Positions 27,983 to 39,016 of a stretch of DNA of 64,000 nucleotides are shown piece by piece. The position numbers were made by a program, and so were the translations under genes. Source of the stretch: Bordetella genomosp. 2 (GTDB taxonomy: Bacteria > Pseudomonadota > Gammaproteobacteria > Burkholderiales > Burkholderiaceae_B); assembly GCF_002261345.1 (NCBI RefSeq), contig NZ_NEVT01000003.1, positions 1,240,001 to 1,304,000 of the forward strand, read 5' to 3'. How positions within the stretch are numbered: the stretch's first letter is position 1; each line of letters starts with the position of its first letter. The notes beneath the pieces were generated by a model. That model was not told where the DNA came from. It worked only from the letters and a program-made list of their open reading frames with translations, and did not search any database.

Positions 27983-28882
27983 TCAGATGCGCTTTTCGCC
28001 GCCCAGCGCTTCGGTCAATTCGGCCAGCAGCTTGGCCAGCTCGCCCGTCATCAGCGCCATGTCGGAGTCGAATTTCTCGTCGTCGTTCTGCATGACCGTG
28101 TCGTTGCCTTCTTTCAGCACGTCCAGCGGCGTCACCCGCTTGATGTCCAGCGCTTCGGTCAGCACGAACGACACGCGGTCGGCCCAGGTCATGGCCAGGC
28201 GGGTGCATTGTTTGCCGGCCTGGATGTGGCGGCGCACGTCGTCCACGTCGATGGAGTGCTTGACGTAGCGGATGGCCGCGCGGCTTTCGCCCGAGGCGCG
28301 CAATTCCGTGTCCTGGTCGATGCTGAAATTGGGCGGCGCTTCGTCGGCGGCGAGCCAGCCGGTCATCGCCGCCGCCGGCGATTGCGCGACGTACAGGTTC
28401 TCGAGCGGCAGCGGGTCGATGGTCTTGACCAGCAGCCCGATGACCTCGTCCGCCTTCGCCGATGCGGCCGCGTCGATCACCAGCCAGTGATTCACCGGGT
28501 CGATCCACACCCGGGTATCGCGGTACACGCTGAACGCCTTGGGCAGCAGTTCGTCGGCGACACGTTCCTTGATTTCTTTCATTTGCTTGCGGCCGGGCTT
28601 GTAGCCCTGCTGCTCTTCGATCTCCTGGGCGCGCGCACGCGCCACCTGGTTGACCACCGTGGCCGGCAGCAGTTTCTTCTCGGCGCGCACGGACAGCAGG
28701 ATCTGCTGGTTCACGCTGTGCGACAAGGCGGCGTTTTCGCGCGGGGAAATCCAGCCCAGGCTCTGCATTTCGAGATTGTTGCCGGCCTGATACGCGTGCC
28801 GGGCCAGGCTTTCTTCAAGCTGCTCGCCGGTCAGCGTCCACGGCGAGGAAAGACGGTATATCTTGAGATTCTTGAACCACAT
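27983..28882 (-). CDS. rdgC: Recombination-associated protein RdgC
   Basis: 299 aa, normal length. The ATG at 28882 begins [20 protein letters not shown], the family start; also [34 protein letters not shown] and [14 protein letters not shown]. RdgC forms a ring around DNA and restrains RecA. Leftward, convergent with pyrB. In Neisseria it affects pilin variation; its role here is probably general DNA maintenance. Confidence 0.95.
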   Translation of the reverse strand: MWFKNLKIYRLSSPWTLTGEQLEESLARHAYQAGNNLEMQSLGWISPRENAALSHSVNQQILLSVRAEKKLLPATVVNQVARARAQEIEEQQGYKPGRKQMKEIKERVADELLPKAFSVYRDTRVWIDPVNHWLVIDAAASAKADEVIGLLVKTIDPLPLENLYVAQSPAAAMTGWLAADEAPPNFSIDQDTELRASGESRAAIRYVKHSIDVDDVRRHIQAGKQCTRLAMTWADRVSFVLTEALDIKRVTPLDVLKEGNDTVMQNDDEKFDSDMALMTGELAKLLAELTEALGGEKRI

Positions 28883-29032
28883 GGCGTCGGGCAAAAGGGT
28901 TGATTCTATACGACCATGACTGCCGTGGCGCCCCATGTGGTTCCCCCATTGACACGACACGTTCTGTCACTGACAGTGGACGGGCGTTCCGGTATCTTCC
29001 GGCGCATCTTCACTAGCCAAAAGGACATAACA

Positions 29033-29251
29033 ATGAAACCTGCGACCATTGTGGGCATCGTGCTGATCGCGCTGGGCGCCGCGGCGCTGGTGTACAAGGG
29101 CTTCGACTACAAGAGCGAAGAAACCGTCCTGCAGATCGGTTCCGTCAAGGCCACGGCCGAAACCGAAAAATCCGTGGCCATCCCGACCTGGGCCGGCATC
29201 GCCGCCATCGTGGTGGGGGTGCTGGTGGTCGGGCTCGGCCGCCGCCGCTGA
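29033..29251 (+). CDS. DUF3185-like small membrane protein
   Basis: 72 aa with two membrane segments (IVGIVLIALGAAALVYKGF and WAGIAAIVVGVLVVGL) flanking a short polar loop, as in DUF3185 proteins. AAGGAC lies upstream of the ATG at 29033. Divergent from rdgC. Function unknown. Confidence 0.7.
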   Translation: MKPATIVGIVLIALGAAALVYKGFDYKSEETVLQIGSVKATAETEKSVAIPTWAGIAAIVVGVLVVGLGRRR

Positions 29252-29298
29252 ACCCGCATCGTCACATGCCAGCCCCGCGCCGAGGTGCCGGCGCGGGC

Positions 29299-29329
29299 AA
29301 AAAAAGGCCCGGCTTGAAAAAGCCGGGCC
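29299..29329 (-). terminator. Hairpin terminator
   Basis: Perfect 10-bp stem GGCCCGGCTT/AAGCCGGGCC with loop GAAA (29306-29329), with an A-run at 29299-29305 that becomes U-rich on the minus strand. It could also end the rightward DUF3185 gene. Confidence 0.7.
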
Positions 29330-29520
29330 GGCAGGGTCACACAATGCCGCGCCATTAAAGGCTCGCGGGGGACGCGGCATTGGCGTCAGAGTACTGGCCC
29401 TGCGATCGTCGGACAGGGGATCAAACGCCCGACAATGCAGTGCAAGACCGTGATCTGAGCTTGCAGTCTAATCCCGCCGGTCTGACAGCGTCCTGAATCG
29501 AGCTCCCCTGGAAAACAGCC

Positions 29521-29546
29521 AAAAAAAAAGCTCCCGAGGGAGCTTT
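29521..29546 (-). terminator. Terminator of the MFS gene
   Basis: Stem AAGCTCCC/GGGAGCTT around GA (29528-29545), preceded by nine A that read as U9 leftward; about 50 bases after the transporter stop. Confidence 0.85.
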
Positions 29547-29594
29547 GAAGGGCCAGACAGGCGCAGCAGTCCTGCCTGGCGGGGGAACGCGCGG

Positions 29595-31271
29595 TCAGGC
29601 GTTGATGTCCACGTCCTTCGTCTCGCGCACGAACAGGGTGCCGATGACAAGGGTCATGACCGCGATGACGATCGGGTACCAGAGACCGTCGTAGATATTG
29701 CCCGTGGCGGCGACGATGGCGAAGGCCACCGGCGGCAGAAACCCGCCGAACCAGCCGTTGCCGATGTGGTACGGCAGGCTCATCGAGGTGTAGCGGATGC
29801 GGGTCGGGAACATTTCCACCAGCATGGCGGCGATCGGGCCGTACACCATGGTCACGTAGATCACCAGGATGGTCAGCAGCACCACGACCATGAACTTGTT
29901 CATCTGCGCCGGATCGGCCTTGGCGGGATAGCCGTGGTCGCGGATGGCCGTGGTCAGCGCCGCCTTCAGCTCGGCCGATTTGGCCTTGAACTCGGCCGGA
30001 GTCATGTCCTTGCCCTCGAACGAGGTGAACTCGTCGTTGCCGATCTTGACCTTGGCGACCGAGCCCGCCGGCGCTGCCTGGTTCTGGTAATTGACGGAGT
30101 TGCCGGCGAGGAACGACTTGACCACGTCGCAGGAACTGGTGAAGGACGAGGTGCCCACCGGATTGAACTGGAACGAGCAGGTTGCCGGGTCGGCGATGAC
30201 CGTGACCGGGGCGGTCGCCTGGGCCTTTTCGAGCGCCGGGTTGGCGAAGTGGGTCAGGCCCTGGAACAGGGGGAAGTAGGTCACCGCGGCGATCAGGCAG
30301 CCCGCCATGATGATGGGCTTGCGGCCGATGCGATCGGACAGCGAGCCGAAGATCAGGAAGAACGGCGTGCCGATCAGGAGCGCCAGGGCGATCATGATGT
30401 TGGCGGTGTTGGCGTCGACCTGCAGCGTCTTGGTCAGGAAGAACAGGGCGTAGAACTGCCCGGTGTACCAGACCACGGCCTGGCCGGCGGTCAGGCCGAG
30501 CAGGGCGATGATGACGATCTTCAGGTTCTTCCACTGGCCGAACGACTCGGTCAGCGGCGCCTTGGAACCCTTGCCTTCTTCCTTCATGCGCTTGAAGGTG
30601 GGCGATTCATTGAGCTGCATCCGGATCCACACCGAAATGCCCAGCAGCACCACCGAGATCAGGAACGGGATGCGCCAGCCCCAGGCGCGGAACGATTCTT
30701 CGTCCATCAGGCCGCGCACGCCCATGATCACCAGCAGCGACAGGAACAGGCCCAGCGTGGCGGTGGTCTGGATCCAGGCGGTGTACGCGCCGCGCCGCCC
30801 ATGCGGCGCGTGCTCGGCCACATAGGTGGCCGCGCCGCCGTATTCGCCGCCCAGGGCCAGGCCCTGCAGCAGGCGCAGGCCGATCAGGATGGCCGGGGCG
30901 GCGATGCCGATGCTGGCGTAGCTGGGCAGGATGCCGACCAGGAATGTCGACAGGCCCATGATCACGATGGTGACCAGGAAGGTGTACTTGCGTCCCACGA
31001 GGTCGCCCAGGCGGCCGAATACCAGCGCGCCGAACGGCCGCACCGCGAAACCGGCGGCGAAGGCCAGCAACGCGAAAATGAATGCCGCAGTGGGGTTGAC
31101 GCCGGAGAAGAAGTGGGTGGCGATGATGGCCGCCAGCGAGCCGTACAGGTAGAAGTCGTACCACTCGAAAACGGTGCCTAGCGACGACGCGAAGATCACG
31201 CGCCGTTCTTCCTTGGTCATCGGGCGCGGGCCCGTTGATGGGCCGCGATCGGCCAGCGATGCTGTGCTCAT
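29595..31271 (-). CDS. MFS transporter, metabolite:H+ symporter type
   Basis: 558 aa inner-membrane symporter. ASSLGTVFEWYDFYLYGSLA (TM1), FGALVFGRLGDLVGRKYTFL (loop 2-3 signature) and LGGEYGGAATYVAEHAP place it with ProP/KgtP/ShiA carriers of carboxylates or betaines. A ~105-residue polar insertion with two Cys (FQFNPVGTSSFTSSCDVV and on) lies between two C-terminal membrane helices, longer than usual. GAGGAGACATC selects the ATG at 31271. Same strand as, and downstream of, a TctDE-like two-component pair, so it may be its target. Confidence 0.85.
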   Translation of the reverse strand: MSTASLADRGPSTGPRPMTKEERRVIFASSLGTVFEWYDFYLYGSLAAIIATHFFSGVNPTAAFIFALLAFAAGFAVRPFGALVFGRLGDLVGRKYTFLVTIVIMGLSTFLVGILPSYASIGIAAPAILIGLRLLQGLALGGEYGGAATYVAEHAPHGRRGAYTAWIQTTATLGLFLSLLVIMGVRGLMDEESFRAWGWRIPFLISVVLLGISVWIRMQLNESPTFKRMKEEGKGSKAPLTESFGQWKNLKIVIIALLGLTAGQAVVWYTGQFYALFFLTKTLQVDANTANIMIALALLIGTPFFLIFGSLSDRIGRKPIIMAGCLIAAVTYFPLFQGLTHFANPALEKAQATAPVTVIADPATCSFQFNPVGTSSFTSSCDVVKSFLAGNSVNYQNQAAPAGSVAKVKIGNDEFTSFEGKDMTPAEFKAKSAELKAALTTAIRDHGYPAKADPAQMNKFMVVVLLTILVIYVTMVYGPIAAMLVEMFPTRIRYTSMSLPYHIGNGWFGGFLPPVAFAIVAATGNIYDGLWYPIVIAVMTLVIGTLFVRETKDVDINA

Positions 31272-31458
31272 GATGTCTCCTCGTTTGATGCCAGTGGTCA
31301 TCCACCGTGCTTACTTTCCGCCGGCGAATACCGGCATCAAGCTGGTTACAAGGTAGAAAACCAGCCTGACGAGGTTCTGACGCGATACTTACCCGAATCT
31401 TAATTTTGAAACTATATGTTTCTTTGCGGGTGGCCGGGCGCCTCGATGAGGGTATTTC

Positions 31459-32907
31459 CTAGGCTGCCGCGGGCGGCTCGGGTGTGCGCCCGTACAACGA
31501 AAAAATCACGCGGATGCAGGTGCCCGGCAGCTGGGAATGCGCCGTGCCTTCGTGGATCTGCACCTCCGCGCGATGCTTCTGGGCGATCTCGCGGACGATG
31601 GCCAACCCCAGGCCGCTGCCCTCGGCCTGCGTGCCCAGCACACGGTAGAAGCGGTCGAATACCCGTTCGCGGTCTTCGGGGGCGATTCCGGGGCCGGAGT
31701 CCTCGACTTCGAGAATGGCGTGCAGGGCGGTGGCGCGCACCCGCACGGTCACGTGCCCGCCCGCCGGCGTGTAGCGCAAGGCGTTGTCCACCAGGTTGTT
31801 CAGCAGTTCGGCCAGCAGGATGTTGTTGCCGGCTATGTACACCGGGCGGTCGGCGGCCTCGAAGCCCAGGTCGGTGCCGAGCGCCAGGGCCTGCGGCACC
31901 CATTGCATGGTCTGCTCGGAGCCGATGGCATCGAGGTCGACGCGGGCCAGCCCGGCCGAATGCGGGTTCTCGGCCCGCGCCAGCAACAGCAACTGGTTGA
32001 CCAGCCGGGTGGCGCGCTCCGAGCCCATGACCAGTTGGCGCAGGCTGGACTGCATCTCGTCGGGGCTGGCATCGCGCAGCGCCAGCTCGGCCTGGGTGCG
32101 CAGCCCGGCCAGCGGCGTCTTCAACTGGTGCGCCGCGTCAGCCACGAAGCGGCGCTGCGCCTCGACGTTGGCCGACAGGCGGTCGAGCAGTTCGTTCATG
32201 GCGCCCACCAGCGGGGCGATCTCGGACGGCGCGGCGCGCTCGTCAATGGGCGACAGGTCGTCCGGCCGGCGCGCGCGCAGCCGTTGCTGCAGGGCGTTGA
32301 GCGGCGCCACGCCGCGCGACAGGCCGAACCACACCAGCAGCACCGCGACGGGCAGCACGACGAATTGCGGGATGATCACGCCTTTGATGATGTCGTTGGC
32401 GAGCTGCGTGCGTTTTTCCATGGTCTCGGCTACGGCCAGCAGCACGGGCTGGGTGCGCGGGATGTGCAGGTCGACCCAGGTGTAGGCCAGCCGCACGCCG
32501 AAGCCGCGCAGCGTGTCGTCAGCGTACAGGATGGTGCCGGGCTGGGGCGGCCCGAGCTCTGGCGGCAGGGGCAGGGCGCGGTCGCCGCCCAGGTATTCGC
32601 CCCGGCTGCCCAGCGCCAGCCAGAAGACGCTTTCGGTTTCGTCGGGGCGCAGCACGTCGCGCACGCCTTCGCTCATGCGCAGGACCGCGCGGCCATCCTG
32701 GGCGTGCACGTGGCGCGCCAGCACATGCAGATTGTTGGCCAGCGCGCGGTCGTACGGGACGTTGGCGATGTTCTGCGCCACCACGTAGGTGATCGCCACG
32801 CTCATGGGCCACAGCAGGAACAGCGGGGCCAGCATCCAGTCGAGGATTTCGCCCAGCAGGGAGCGCTGCGGCGGCGCGAAGCTGGGGCCCTTGGCCCCGC
32901 CGCGCAT
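31459..32907 (-). CDS. Sensor histidine kinase, TctE-like
   Basis: 482 aa membrane sensor. Two membrane helices ([17 protein letters not shown] and [20 protein letters not shown]) flank a periplasmic 2CSK-type domain, then HAMP, H box [19 protein letters not shown] with the phospho-His, N box [14 protein letters not shown], and G boxes DSGPGI and GSGLGLAIV. The start is uncertain: ATG 32907 is used, while a GTG at 32973 overlapping the regulator stop would add 22 residues. Co-transcribed with the response regulator upstream. TctE relatives sense tricarboxylates. Confidence 0.9.
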   Translation of the reverse strand: MRGGAKGPSFAPPQRSLLGEILDWMLAPLFLLWPMSVAITYVVAQNIANVPYDRALANNLHVLARHVHAQDGRAVLRMSEGVRDVLRPDETESVFWLALGSRGEYLGGDRALPLPPELGPPQPGTILYADDTLRGFGVRLAYTWVDLHIPRTQPVLLAVAETMEKRTQLANDIIKGVIIPQFVVLPVAVLLVWFGLSRGVAPLNALQQRLRARRPDDLSPIDERAAPSEIAPLVGAMNELLDRLSANVEAQRRFVADAAHQLKTPLAGLRTQAELALRDASPDEMQSSLRQLVMGSERATRLVNQLLLLARAENPHSAGLARVDLDAIGSEQTMQWVPQALALGTDLGFEAADRPVYIAGNNILLAELLNNLVDNALRYTPAGGHVTVRVRATALHAILEVEDSGPGIAPEDRERVFDRFYRVLGTQAEGSGLGLAIVREIAQKHRAEVQIHEGTAHSQLPGTCIRVIFSLYGRTPEPPAAA

Positions 32908-32950
32908 GGCGTCCAGGGCTTCCTGGTTCAGCTTTTCATGCGTGGCCGGC

Positions 32951-33640
32951 TCAGTGGGGGAGGTAGCCGGCACCCTGGTCCCGTTCAAGGCAATAGCCCA
33001 GGCCGCGCACCGTGATGATCTTGACGCCGCTGGGTTCGAGTTTCTTGCGCAGCCGATGCACATAGACCTCGATGGCGTTGGTGCTGACTTCTTCGCCCCA
33101 TTCGCAGAGGTGGTCCACCAGTTGCGTCTTGCTGACCATGCGGCCGCTGCGCGTCAGGAGGATCTCGAGCAGGCTGACCTCGCGGGCGGAGAGATCGAGC
33201 GTCTGGTCGTCGACCAGGGCCACGCGGCCGGTCTGGTCGAAGACCAGCCTGCCATGGCGCAGGAGCGTGGCGCCGCCGCCGGCGCCGCGCCGGGTCAGCG
33301 CGCGCACCCGCGCCTCGAGCTCGGACAGGGCGAAGGGCTTGGCCATGTAGTCGTCGGCGCCGAGATCGAGGCCCTTGACGCGCTGTTCGACGCTGTCGGC
33401 GGCGGTGAGGATCAGCACCGGCAGCAGCGAGTTGCGCGCGCGCAGGCGCCGCAGGACCTCGAGGCCGGCCAGCTGGGGCAGGCCGAGATCGAGGATGAGC
33501 AGGTCGAACGCCTGGGCGGCCAGGGCGGAATCGGCCGCCACGCCATCGCGGACGGCGTCGACGGCATAGCCGTTGTGCCGCAGCGAGCGGGACAGGCCAT
33601 CGGCCAGGATGCTGTCGTCTTCGGCGATGAGGATGCGCAT
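32951..33640 (-). CDS. OmpR-family response regulator, TctD-like
   Basis: 229 aa. Receiver with DD at residues 8-9, phospho-acceptor D51 ([10 protein letters not shown]) and the MAKPF Lys, then an OmpR-type winged helix ([38 protein letters not shown]). The ATG at 33640 begins [10 protein letters not shown], the family start. First gene of a leftward set: regulator, kinase, then MFS carrier. Confidence 0.94.
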   Translation of the reverse strand: MRILIAEDDSILADGLSRSLRHNGYAVDAVRDGVAADSALAAQAFDLLILDLGLPQLAGLEVLRRLRARNSLLPVLILTAADSVEQRVKGLDLGADDYMAKPFALSELEARVRALTRRGAGGGATLLRHGRLVFDQTGRVALVDDQTLDLSAREVSLLEILLTRSGRMVSKTQLVDHLCEWGEEVSTNAIEVYVHRLRKKLEPSGVKIITVRGLGYCLERDQGAGYLPH

Positions 33641-33736
33641 GCGGGTAAGCGGAAACAGTGGCCGGACGTGCCGCCCGGATCGGGGGCATTCTGGCACACG
33701 GCGGGGCGCTTGCCCAGCCAGGGGATCCCTGGAAAA

Positions 33737-33780
33737 TTATGGCATACTGGATTTTTGTACAGTATAATCCGATGCCATAA
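33737..33780 (+). promoter_or_regulatory. recA promoter with LexA (SOS) box
   Basis: LexA box TACTGGATTTTTGTACAGTA at 33745-33764 (CTG-N10-CAG). The -10 TATAAT (33763-33768) overlaps its right end, and the -35-like ATGGCA (33739-33744) lies 18 bases upstream. A 9-bp inverted repeat TTATGGCAT/ATGCCATAA (33737-33745, 33772-33780) brackets it. LexA binding would block polymerase directly. The leader to recA is about 140 bases. Confidence 0.9.
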
Positions 33781-33913
33781 TCGCCGCTAGCTTTCGAGCC
33801 GTATCAAGCAGAGTTCTCCGGCCAGGCCGCCTGGCCGGGTAACAGGTTATCCATGGCCGCTGCCGGCGCATTGCCGCGGCGCCACATACATACATTCATC
33901 CACGGGACACCAC

Positions 33914-34981
33914 ATGGACGACAAAACCAGCAAGGCAGCCGCGTCGGAAAAGGCCAAGGCGCTGGCCGCCGCGCTTTCGCAAATCGAAAAGCAGTTCGGC
34001 AAGGGCTCGATCATGCGCTACGGCGACAACGAGGTCGAACACGACATCCAGGTCGTGTCCACCGGCTCGCTGGGGCTCGACATCGCGCTGGGCGTGGGCG
34101 GCCTGCCGCGCGGCCGGGTGATCGAAATCTACGGCCCCGAGTCGTCCGGCAAGACCACGCTCACCCTGCAGGTCATCGCCGAAATGCAGAAAATCGGCGG
34201 CACCTGCGCCTTCGTCGACGCCGAGCACGCGCTCGACGTCCAGTATGCCGCCAAGCTTGGCGTCAACCTGACCGACCTGCTCATTTCCCAGCCCGACACT
34301 GGCGAACAGGCCCTGGAAATCACCGACGCCCTGGTGCGTTCGGGTTCGGTCGACCTGATCGTCATCGACTCGGTCGCGGCCCTGGTGCCCAAGGCCGAAA
34401 TCGAAGGCGAAATGGGCGACTCCCTGCCCGGCCTGCAGGCCCGCCTGATGAGCCAGGCGCTGCGCAAGCTGACCGCCACCATCAAGCGCACCAACTGCAT
34501 GGTGATCTTCATCAACCAGATCCGCATGAAGATCGGCGTCATGTTCGGCAACCCCGAAACCACCACCGGCGGCAATGCGCTGAAGTTCTATTCGTCGGTG
34601 CGCCTCGATATCCGCCGCATCGGCTCCATCAAGAAGGGCGAGGAAGTCGTGGGCAACGAAACCCGCGTCAAGGTCGTCAAGAACAAGGTTTCGCCGCCCT
34701 TCAAGCAGGCCGAGTTCGACATCATGTACGGCGCCGGCATCTCGCGCGAAGGCGAGATCATCGACCTGGGCGTCCAGGCCGGCGTGGTCGACAAGTCCGG
34801 CGCCTGGTACAGCTACAGCGGCACTCGTATCGGCCAGGGCAAGGACAATGTCCGCGAATACCTGAAAGAACACCCCGAGCTCGCCATCGAGATCGAGAAC
34901 AAGGTGCGCGAGAACCAGGGCATCGTCAGCCGCGCCGCCACCTTCCCGGCCAGTGAGGCCGAGGAGCCCGGCGAAGCATGA
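33914..34981 (+). CDS. recA: Recombinase RecA
   Basis: 355 aa. Walker [10 protein letters not shown] (residues 74-82), Walker [22 protein letters not shown]1/L2 DNA-binding loops ([40 protein letters not shown]), and an acidic C-terminus. Forms the filament for strand exchange and triggers LexA and phage-repressor self-cleavage, which matters for the prophage at 50 kb. Under a LexA box. Its stop overlaps recX (ATGA). Confidence 0.99.
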   Translation: MDDKTSKAAASEKAKALAAALSQIEKQFGKGSIMRYGDNEVEHDIQVVSTGSLGLDIALGVGGLPRGRVIEIYGPESSGKTTLTLQVIAEMQKIGGTCAFVDAEHALDVQYAAKLGVNLTDLLISQPDTGEQALEITDALVRSGSVDLIVIDSVAALVPKAEIEGEMGDSLPGLQARLMSQALRKLTATIKRTNCMVIFINQIRMKIGVMFGNPETTTGGNALKFYSSVRLDIRRIGSIKKGEEVVGNETRVKVVKNKVSPPFKQAEFDIMYGAGISREGEIIDLGVQAGVVDKSGAWYSYSGTRIGQGKDNVREYLKEHPELAIEIENKVRENQGIVSRAATFPASEAEEPGEA

Positions 34982-35508
34982 TCCGCCGGCCCGGACCTCC
35001 GTCGCCACGACGCGGCCCGGGCAAGGGCGAGGCCGACGAGACTCTCGCCCAACCTTCGCCTCGCCCGCGCGGGCCTTCCCTGAAGGCCCGCGCGGTGGGC
35101 TATCTGTCACGTCGCGAATATGCGCGCAATGAATTGGCGCGCAAGCTCCAGCCCTATGCGGGCGAGGGCGATGACATCGACGCGGTGCTGGACGCCCTGG
35201 AAAAAGAAGGCTGGCTGTCCACCGAACGGTTTGCCCACAGCCTGGTGCACCGGCGCGCCGGACGGCAGGGCACGGCGCGCATCGTGCAGGAACTGCGTCA
35301 GCATGGCGTGGCCGACGAGCAGGTGGCGCAATTGCGCGACGATCTGCGCGCCACCGAATACCAGCGCGCACTCGAGGTCTGGCGCAAGCGCTTCGCCGGC
35401 AAGCCGGCCGACCGCGCCGAATACGCCAAGCAGGCCCGCTTCCTGGCGGGCCGCGGGTTTGCCCACGACATCATCCGCCGCCTGCTGGGCGACGAGCACG
35501 ACGACTAG
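34978..35508 (+). CDS. recX: RecA regulator RecX
   Basis: 176 aa. Starts in an ATGA overlap with recA, so it is translationally coupled. After a Pro/Arg-rich head (1-35) comes the three-helix-repeat RecX fold: [40 protein letters not shown] and [20 protein letters not shown]. RecX caps RecA filaments and limits their growth. Confidence 0.95.
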   Translation: MIRRPGPPSPRRGPGKGEADETLAQPSPRPRGPSLKARAVGYLSRREYARNELARKLQPYAGEGDDIDAVLDALEKEGWLSTERFAHSLVHRRAGRQGTARIVQELRQHGVADEQVAQLRDDLRATEYQRALEVWRKRFAGKPADRAEYAKQARFLAGRGFAHDIIRRLLGDEHDD

Positions 35509-35518
35509 GGTCGTGCTC
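35494..35518. terminator. Convergent hairpin between recX and metR
   Basis: GAGCACGAC/GTCGTGCTC (35494-35502, 35510-35518), perfect 9-bp stem spanning the recX stop. No T-run; it may act with Rho for both convergent transcripts. Confidence 0.5.
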
Positions 35519-35522
35519 CCGG

Positions 35523-36443
35523 TCAGCTCTTGGCCGTGCGGATCCCGTCGAGCGTCTTGAAACAGACTTCCCGCGCGATCGCCAGGAAGTCCTTCACATA
35601 TGAAGCATCCGTGTCCTCGGTACGTACCGCCGCGTACAGCGTGCGCCAGACGCCTTGGGGCCCCAGGTGGCACAGATGCAGCCATCCCTGCTGCAGATAC
35701 TCGGTGAGCGCCCAGTTGGGCAGTGCCGCCACGCCGCGGTTGCTCGCCACCAGTTGGGCGATGATGGGGGTCAGTTCGGCCTTGCGCACCGCCGCCGGCT
35801 CGACGTCGGCCGGGTCCAGGAACGCGGTGAATACATCCAGGCGCTGGCGCTCCACGGGATACGTGATCAGGGTCTGATCCTCGAGTTGTTCCGGTTCGAT
35901 ATGGCGGCTGGCCGCGAACGGATGGGACTGCGCCACCGCCAACACCAGCTCGTACTTGAACAGCGGCAGGTATTCGACTGCCTCCAGGCGCTGCGGATCG
36001 GACGTGATGACCAGGTCCAGGTCGCCGCGCACCAGCGCCGGAAGAGGGGCGAACGAGAAGGCCGCCGACAGGTCCAGCGCCACATCGGGCCATTGCGCGC
36101 GGAACGCGTCCAGCGCGGGCATCAGCCATTGAAAGCAGGAGTGGCATTCGATGGCCATGTGCAGCCGGCCCGTGCGGCCAGCCGCCAGCCGCTGCAGTTC
36201 CCGTTCAGTGGCGCGCAGGCGCGGCAAGACGTCATCGGCCAGGGCCAGCACGCGCAGGCCGGCGGTCGTCAGGCGGGCAGGGCGCGTGCGGCGGTTCAGC
36301 AGGGGCGTGCCCAGCCTGGTTTCGAGGTCGCGCAACTGGTGCGACAAGGCCGACTGCGTCAGGTGCAGGCGTTCGGCGGCTTCCTGCAGGCTGCCGCCGT
36401 CGCGGATGGCGGACAGCGTTTCGAGGTGGCGGATTTCGAGCAT
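35523..36443 (-). CDS. metR: LysR-type regulator of methionine synthesis, MetR
   Basis: 306 aa. The ATG at 36443 begins MLEIRHLETLSAIRDGGSLQ; LysR helix-turn-helix AAERLHLTQSALSHQLRDLE (about 20-40), then the cofactor domain (AIECHSCFQWLMPALDAF is MetR-like). It activates metE with homocysteine as co-effector. Divergent from metE, with two MetR-type boxes in the shared 140-base spacer. Confidence 0.93.
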   Translation of the reverse strand: MLEIRHLETLSAIRDGGSLQEAAERLHLTQSALSHQLRDLETRLGTPLLNRRTRPARLTTAGLRVLALADDVLPRLRATERELQRLAAGRTGRLHMAIECHSCFQWLMPALDAFRAQWPDVALDLSAAFSFAPLPALVRGDLDLVITSDPQRLEAVEYLPLFKYELVLAVAQSHPFAASRHIEPEQLEDQTLITYPVERQRLDVFTAFLDPADVEPAAVRKAELTPIIAQLVASNRGVAALPNWALTEYLQQGWLHLCHLGPQGVWRTLYAAVRTEDTDASYVKDFLAIAREVCFKTLDGIRTAKS

Positions 36444-36477
36444 GGTGGGCGACAGTCCTGTCCGGGCCGTATTTGCA

Positions 36478-36490
36478 TGAAAAATATTCA
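36478..36490. promoter_or_regulatory. MetR box 1
   Basis: TGAAAAATATTCA fits the MetR consensus TGAA-N5-TTCA exactly, 35 bases from the metR start. Confidence 0.75.
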
Positions 36491-36552
36491 AGCAATGTAT
36501 GGCGAGATTGATTTTGCTGCAAGTTGAGTTGCTGCCAGAATACGCTACGAAT

Positions 36553-36565
36553 TGAACAAATTTCG
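36553..36565. promoter_or_regulatory. MetR box 2, one mismatch
   Basis: TGAACAAATTTCG matches TGAA-N5-TTCA except the last base. It lies 75 bases from box 1, about seven DNA turns, as expected for cooperative LysR binding, and 18 bases before the metE ATG. Confidence 0.55.
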
Positions 36566-36583
36566 CTTATTCTGGATATTTAT

Positions 36584-38878
36584 ATGACTATTACTCATAG
36601 TTTAGGTTTTCCGCGGATTGGCGCACAGCGCGAGCTGAAGCGCGCCGTGGAGGCGTACTGGGCGGGCAGGCAGGACGCCGAGGCGCTGGAGCAGGTCGGG
36701 CGGGACCTGCGCGCCGCACATTGGCGCCAGCAGGCCGCGGCCGGCCTGCAGTTCGTGCCAGTGGGCGACTTTGCCTGGTACGACCACATCCTGGAATGGA
36801 CCACCTTGCTGGGCGCCGTGCCGGCGCGCTTCGGCCAGCCCGAGGGCCAGCCGGTCGGGCTGGACACCCTGTTCCGCATGGGCCGGGGGCGGGCCCCCAC
36901 AGGCACGCCGGCCGCCGCTTGCGAAATGACCAAGTGGTTCGATACCAACTACCACTACATCGTGCCGGAGCTCGTGCCCGGACAGACATTCCGGATCGCG
37001 CGCGAGTACTTGTTCGATCAGGTGGCGGAGGCCCAGGCGCTGGGCTACCAGCCCAAGCCGGTGATCCCCGGCCCGTTGACCTGGCTGTGGCTGGGCAAGG
37101 GCGACGCCTTTGCCAAGGGCGCCGGCGATCCCGCCAAGTTGCAGTTGCTCAACGCGCTGCTGCCGGTCTATACGGAGGTGCTGGCCCGTCTGGCGCGCCA
37201 GGGGGTGCAGTGGGTGCAGATCGACGAGCCGATTCTGGTCCTGGACCTGCCGCAGGCCTGGCGCGATGCCTTCCAGGAAACCTACGCCAGGCTGGCCGAC
37301 TCCCCCGTCAAACTGCTGGCGGCCACTTACTTCGGCGGCCTGAAGGACAACCTTGCTACCGCGCTGGCGCTGCCGGTCGCCGGCCTGCACGTGGACCTGG
37401 CGCGCGCTCCCGGGCAACTGCAGGAAGTGGCTGCCGCCCTGCGGCCCGACCAGGTTTTGTCGGCGGGCGTGATCGACGGCCGCAATATCTGGCGCACCGA
37501 CCTGGATGCCGTGCTGGCGGCGCTGGCGCCCGCCCGCAAGCAACTGGGCGAGCGTCTCTGGCTGGCGCCGTCATGCTCGCTGCTGCATGTGCCGGTCGAC
37601 CTCGCGGGCGAGACTGATCTGGATGCCGAATTGAAGAGCTGGCTGTCGTTCGCGGCGCAGAAGCTCGACGAACTGAACCTGCTGGGACGTGCGCTGGCAG
37701 ACGCCGGACAGCCGGCCGTGCGCGACGCCTTGGCCATCCAGCGCGCGGCGCTGCAGGCGCGCCGGCAGTCGCCGCGTATCCATAATCCGGCGGTGGGGCG
37801 CCGCATGGCCGAGGCCGCCAGCGTTTCGCGCGAACGTGCGCCCTTTGCCGAACGCATTGCCCAGCAACAGAAGCTGCTGAACCTGCCCGCCTTCCCTACC
37901 ACGACCATCGGCTCGTTCCCGCAGACCGCCGAAATCCGCGCGCTGCGGCGCGACTGGAAGGCCGGCGCCTTGACCGACGCCGCCTACGAGGCCGCCATCC
38001 GCAAGGAAATCGAGGCGGTCATCCGCTTCCAGGAAAAGATCGGCCTGGACGTGCTGGTGCACGGCGAGCCGGAGCGCAACGACATGGTGGAATACTTCGG
38101 CGAGCTGCTGGCCGGGTTTGCTTTCACCCGCAACGGCTGGGTGCAAAGCTATGGCTCGCGCTGCGTCAAGCCTCCCATCATCTTCGGCGACGTGGCACGG
38201 CCGGCGCCCATGACCGTCGGCTGGTCGTCGTATGCCCAATCGCTGACCGACAAGCCGGTCAAGGGCATGCTGACCGGGCCGGTCACCATTCTGCAGTGGT
38301 CCTTCGTGCGCGACGACCAGCCGCGCGAGCAGACCTGCCGGCAACTGGCGCTGGCGCTGCGCGATGAAGTGGTCGACCTGGAGGCGGCGGGGGTGCGGGT
38401 CATCCAGATCGACGAGCCCGCCATCCGCGAGGGCCTGCCGCTGCGTCGCGCCGACTGGCAGGCATACCTGGAGTGGGCAGTGGACTGCTTCCGGCTGTCG
38501 ACCGCCGGGGTGGCCGCCGACACCCAGATTCATACGCACATGTGCTATTCCGAGTTCAACGACATCATCGAGTCCATCGCGGCCATGGACGCCGATGTCA
38601 TCACCATCGAGACCTCGCGCTCGAACATGGAGCTGCTGGCCGCCTTTGAGGATTTCCGATATCCCAACGATATTGGTCCGGGCGTCTACGATATCCATTC
38701 GCCTAACGTGCCGGACGTCGACTGGATGGTGGGCCTGATGCGCAAGGCGGCCGGCCGGCTGCCCAGCGAGCGGCTGTGGGTCAACCCGGACTGCGGCCTG
38801 AAGACGCGCGCCTGGCCGGAAACCGAGGCGGCACTGGTGGGCATGGTCGAGGCGGCCCGCGTCCTGCGGGCCGGCTGA
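36584..38878 (+). CDS. metE: Cobalamin-independent methionine synthase
   Basis: 764 aa, normal length. Transfers methyl from 5-methyltetrahydropteroyl-triglutamate to homocysteine. The N-terminal domain begins [20 protein letters not shown]; the catalytic C-terminal barrel shows [37 protein letters not shown], and zinc ligands in [10 protein letters not shown] and [10 protein letters not shown]. The ATG at 36584 matches the family start and excludes an upstream ATG at 36524. Divergent from metR and regulated through the MetR boxes. Confidence 0.98.
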   Translation: MTITHSLGFPRIGAQRELKRAVEAYWAGRQDAEALEQVGRDLRAAHWRQQAAAGLQFVPVGDFAWYDHILEWTTLLGAVPARFGQPEGQPVGLDTLFRMGRGRAPTGTPAAACEMTKWFDTNYHYIVPELVPGQTFRIAREYLFDQVAEAQALGYQPKPVIPGPLTWLWLGKGDAFAKGAGDPAKLQLLNALLPVYTEVLARLARQGVQWVQIDEPILVLDLPQAWRDAFQETYARLADSPVKLLAATYFGGLKDNLATALALPVAGLHVDLARAPGQLQEVAAALRPDQVLSAGVIDGRNIWRTDLDAVLAALAPARKQLGERLWLAPSCSLLHVPVDLAGETDLDAELKSWLSFAAQKLDELNLLGRALADAGQPAVRDALAIQRAALQARRQSPRIHNPAVGRRMAEAASVSRERAPFAERIAQQQKLLNLPAFPTTTIGSFPQTAEIRALRRDWKAGALTDAAYEAAIRKEIEAVIRFQEKIGLDVLVHGEPERNDMVEYFGELLAGFAFTRNGWVQSYGSRCVKPPIIFGDVARPAPMTVGWSSYAQSLTDKPVKGMLTGPVTILQWSFVRDDQPREQTCRQLALALRDEVVDLEAAGVRVIQIDEPAIREGLPLRRADWQAYLEWAVDCFRLSTAGVAADTQIHTHMCYSEFNDIIESIAAMDADVITIETSRSNMELLAAFEDFRYPNDIGPGVYDIHSPNVPDVDWMVGLMRKAAGRLPSERLWVNPDCGLKTRAWPETEAALVGMVEAARVLRAG

Positions 38879-39016
38879 CCGGTCTTGCCCGGCTGCGGGG
38901 CGGGGCGTTCCCCCTGCGCCCGCGGCCGGCGGCCTCCGCACGGGGCAGGGGGGGCTGCGTTATACTTCCCAGGATTTGCTGCTTCGCGTCAAATACCTTG
39001 AAGCGCAGGCTACCTC

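Noticed and set aside
36552-36580. TTGAAC-17-GATATT promoter for metE
   Set aside because: It would start transcription at or after the metE ATG; the family start is firm, so this is probably chance within the MetR box.
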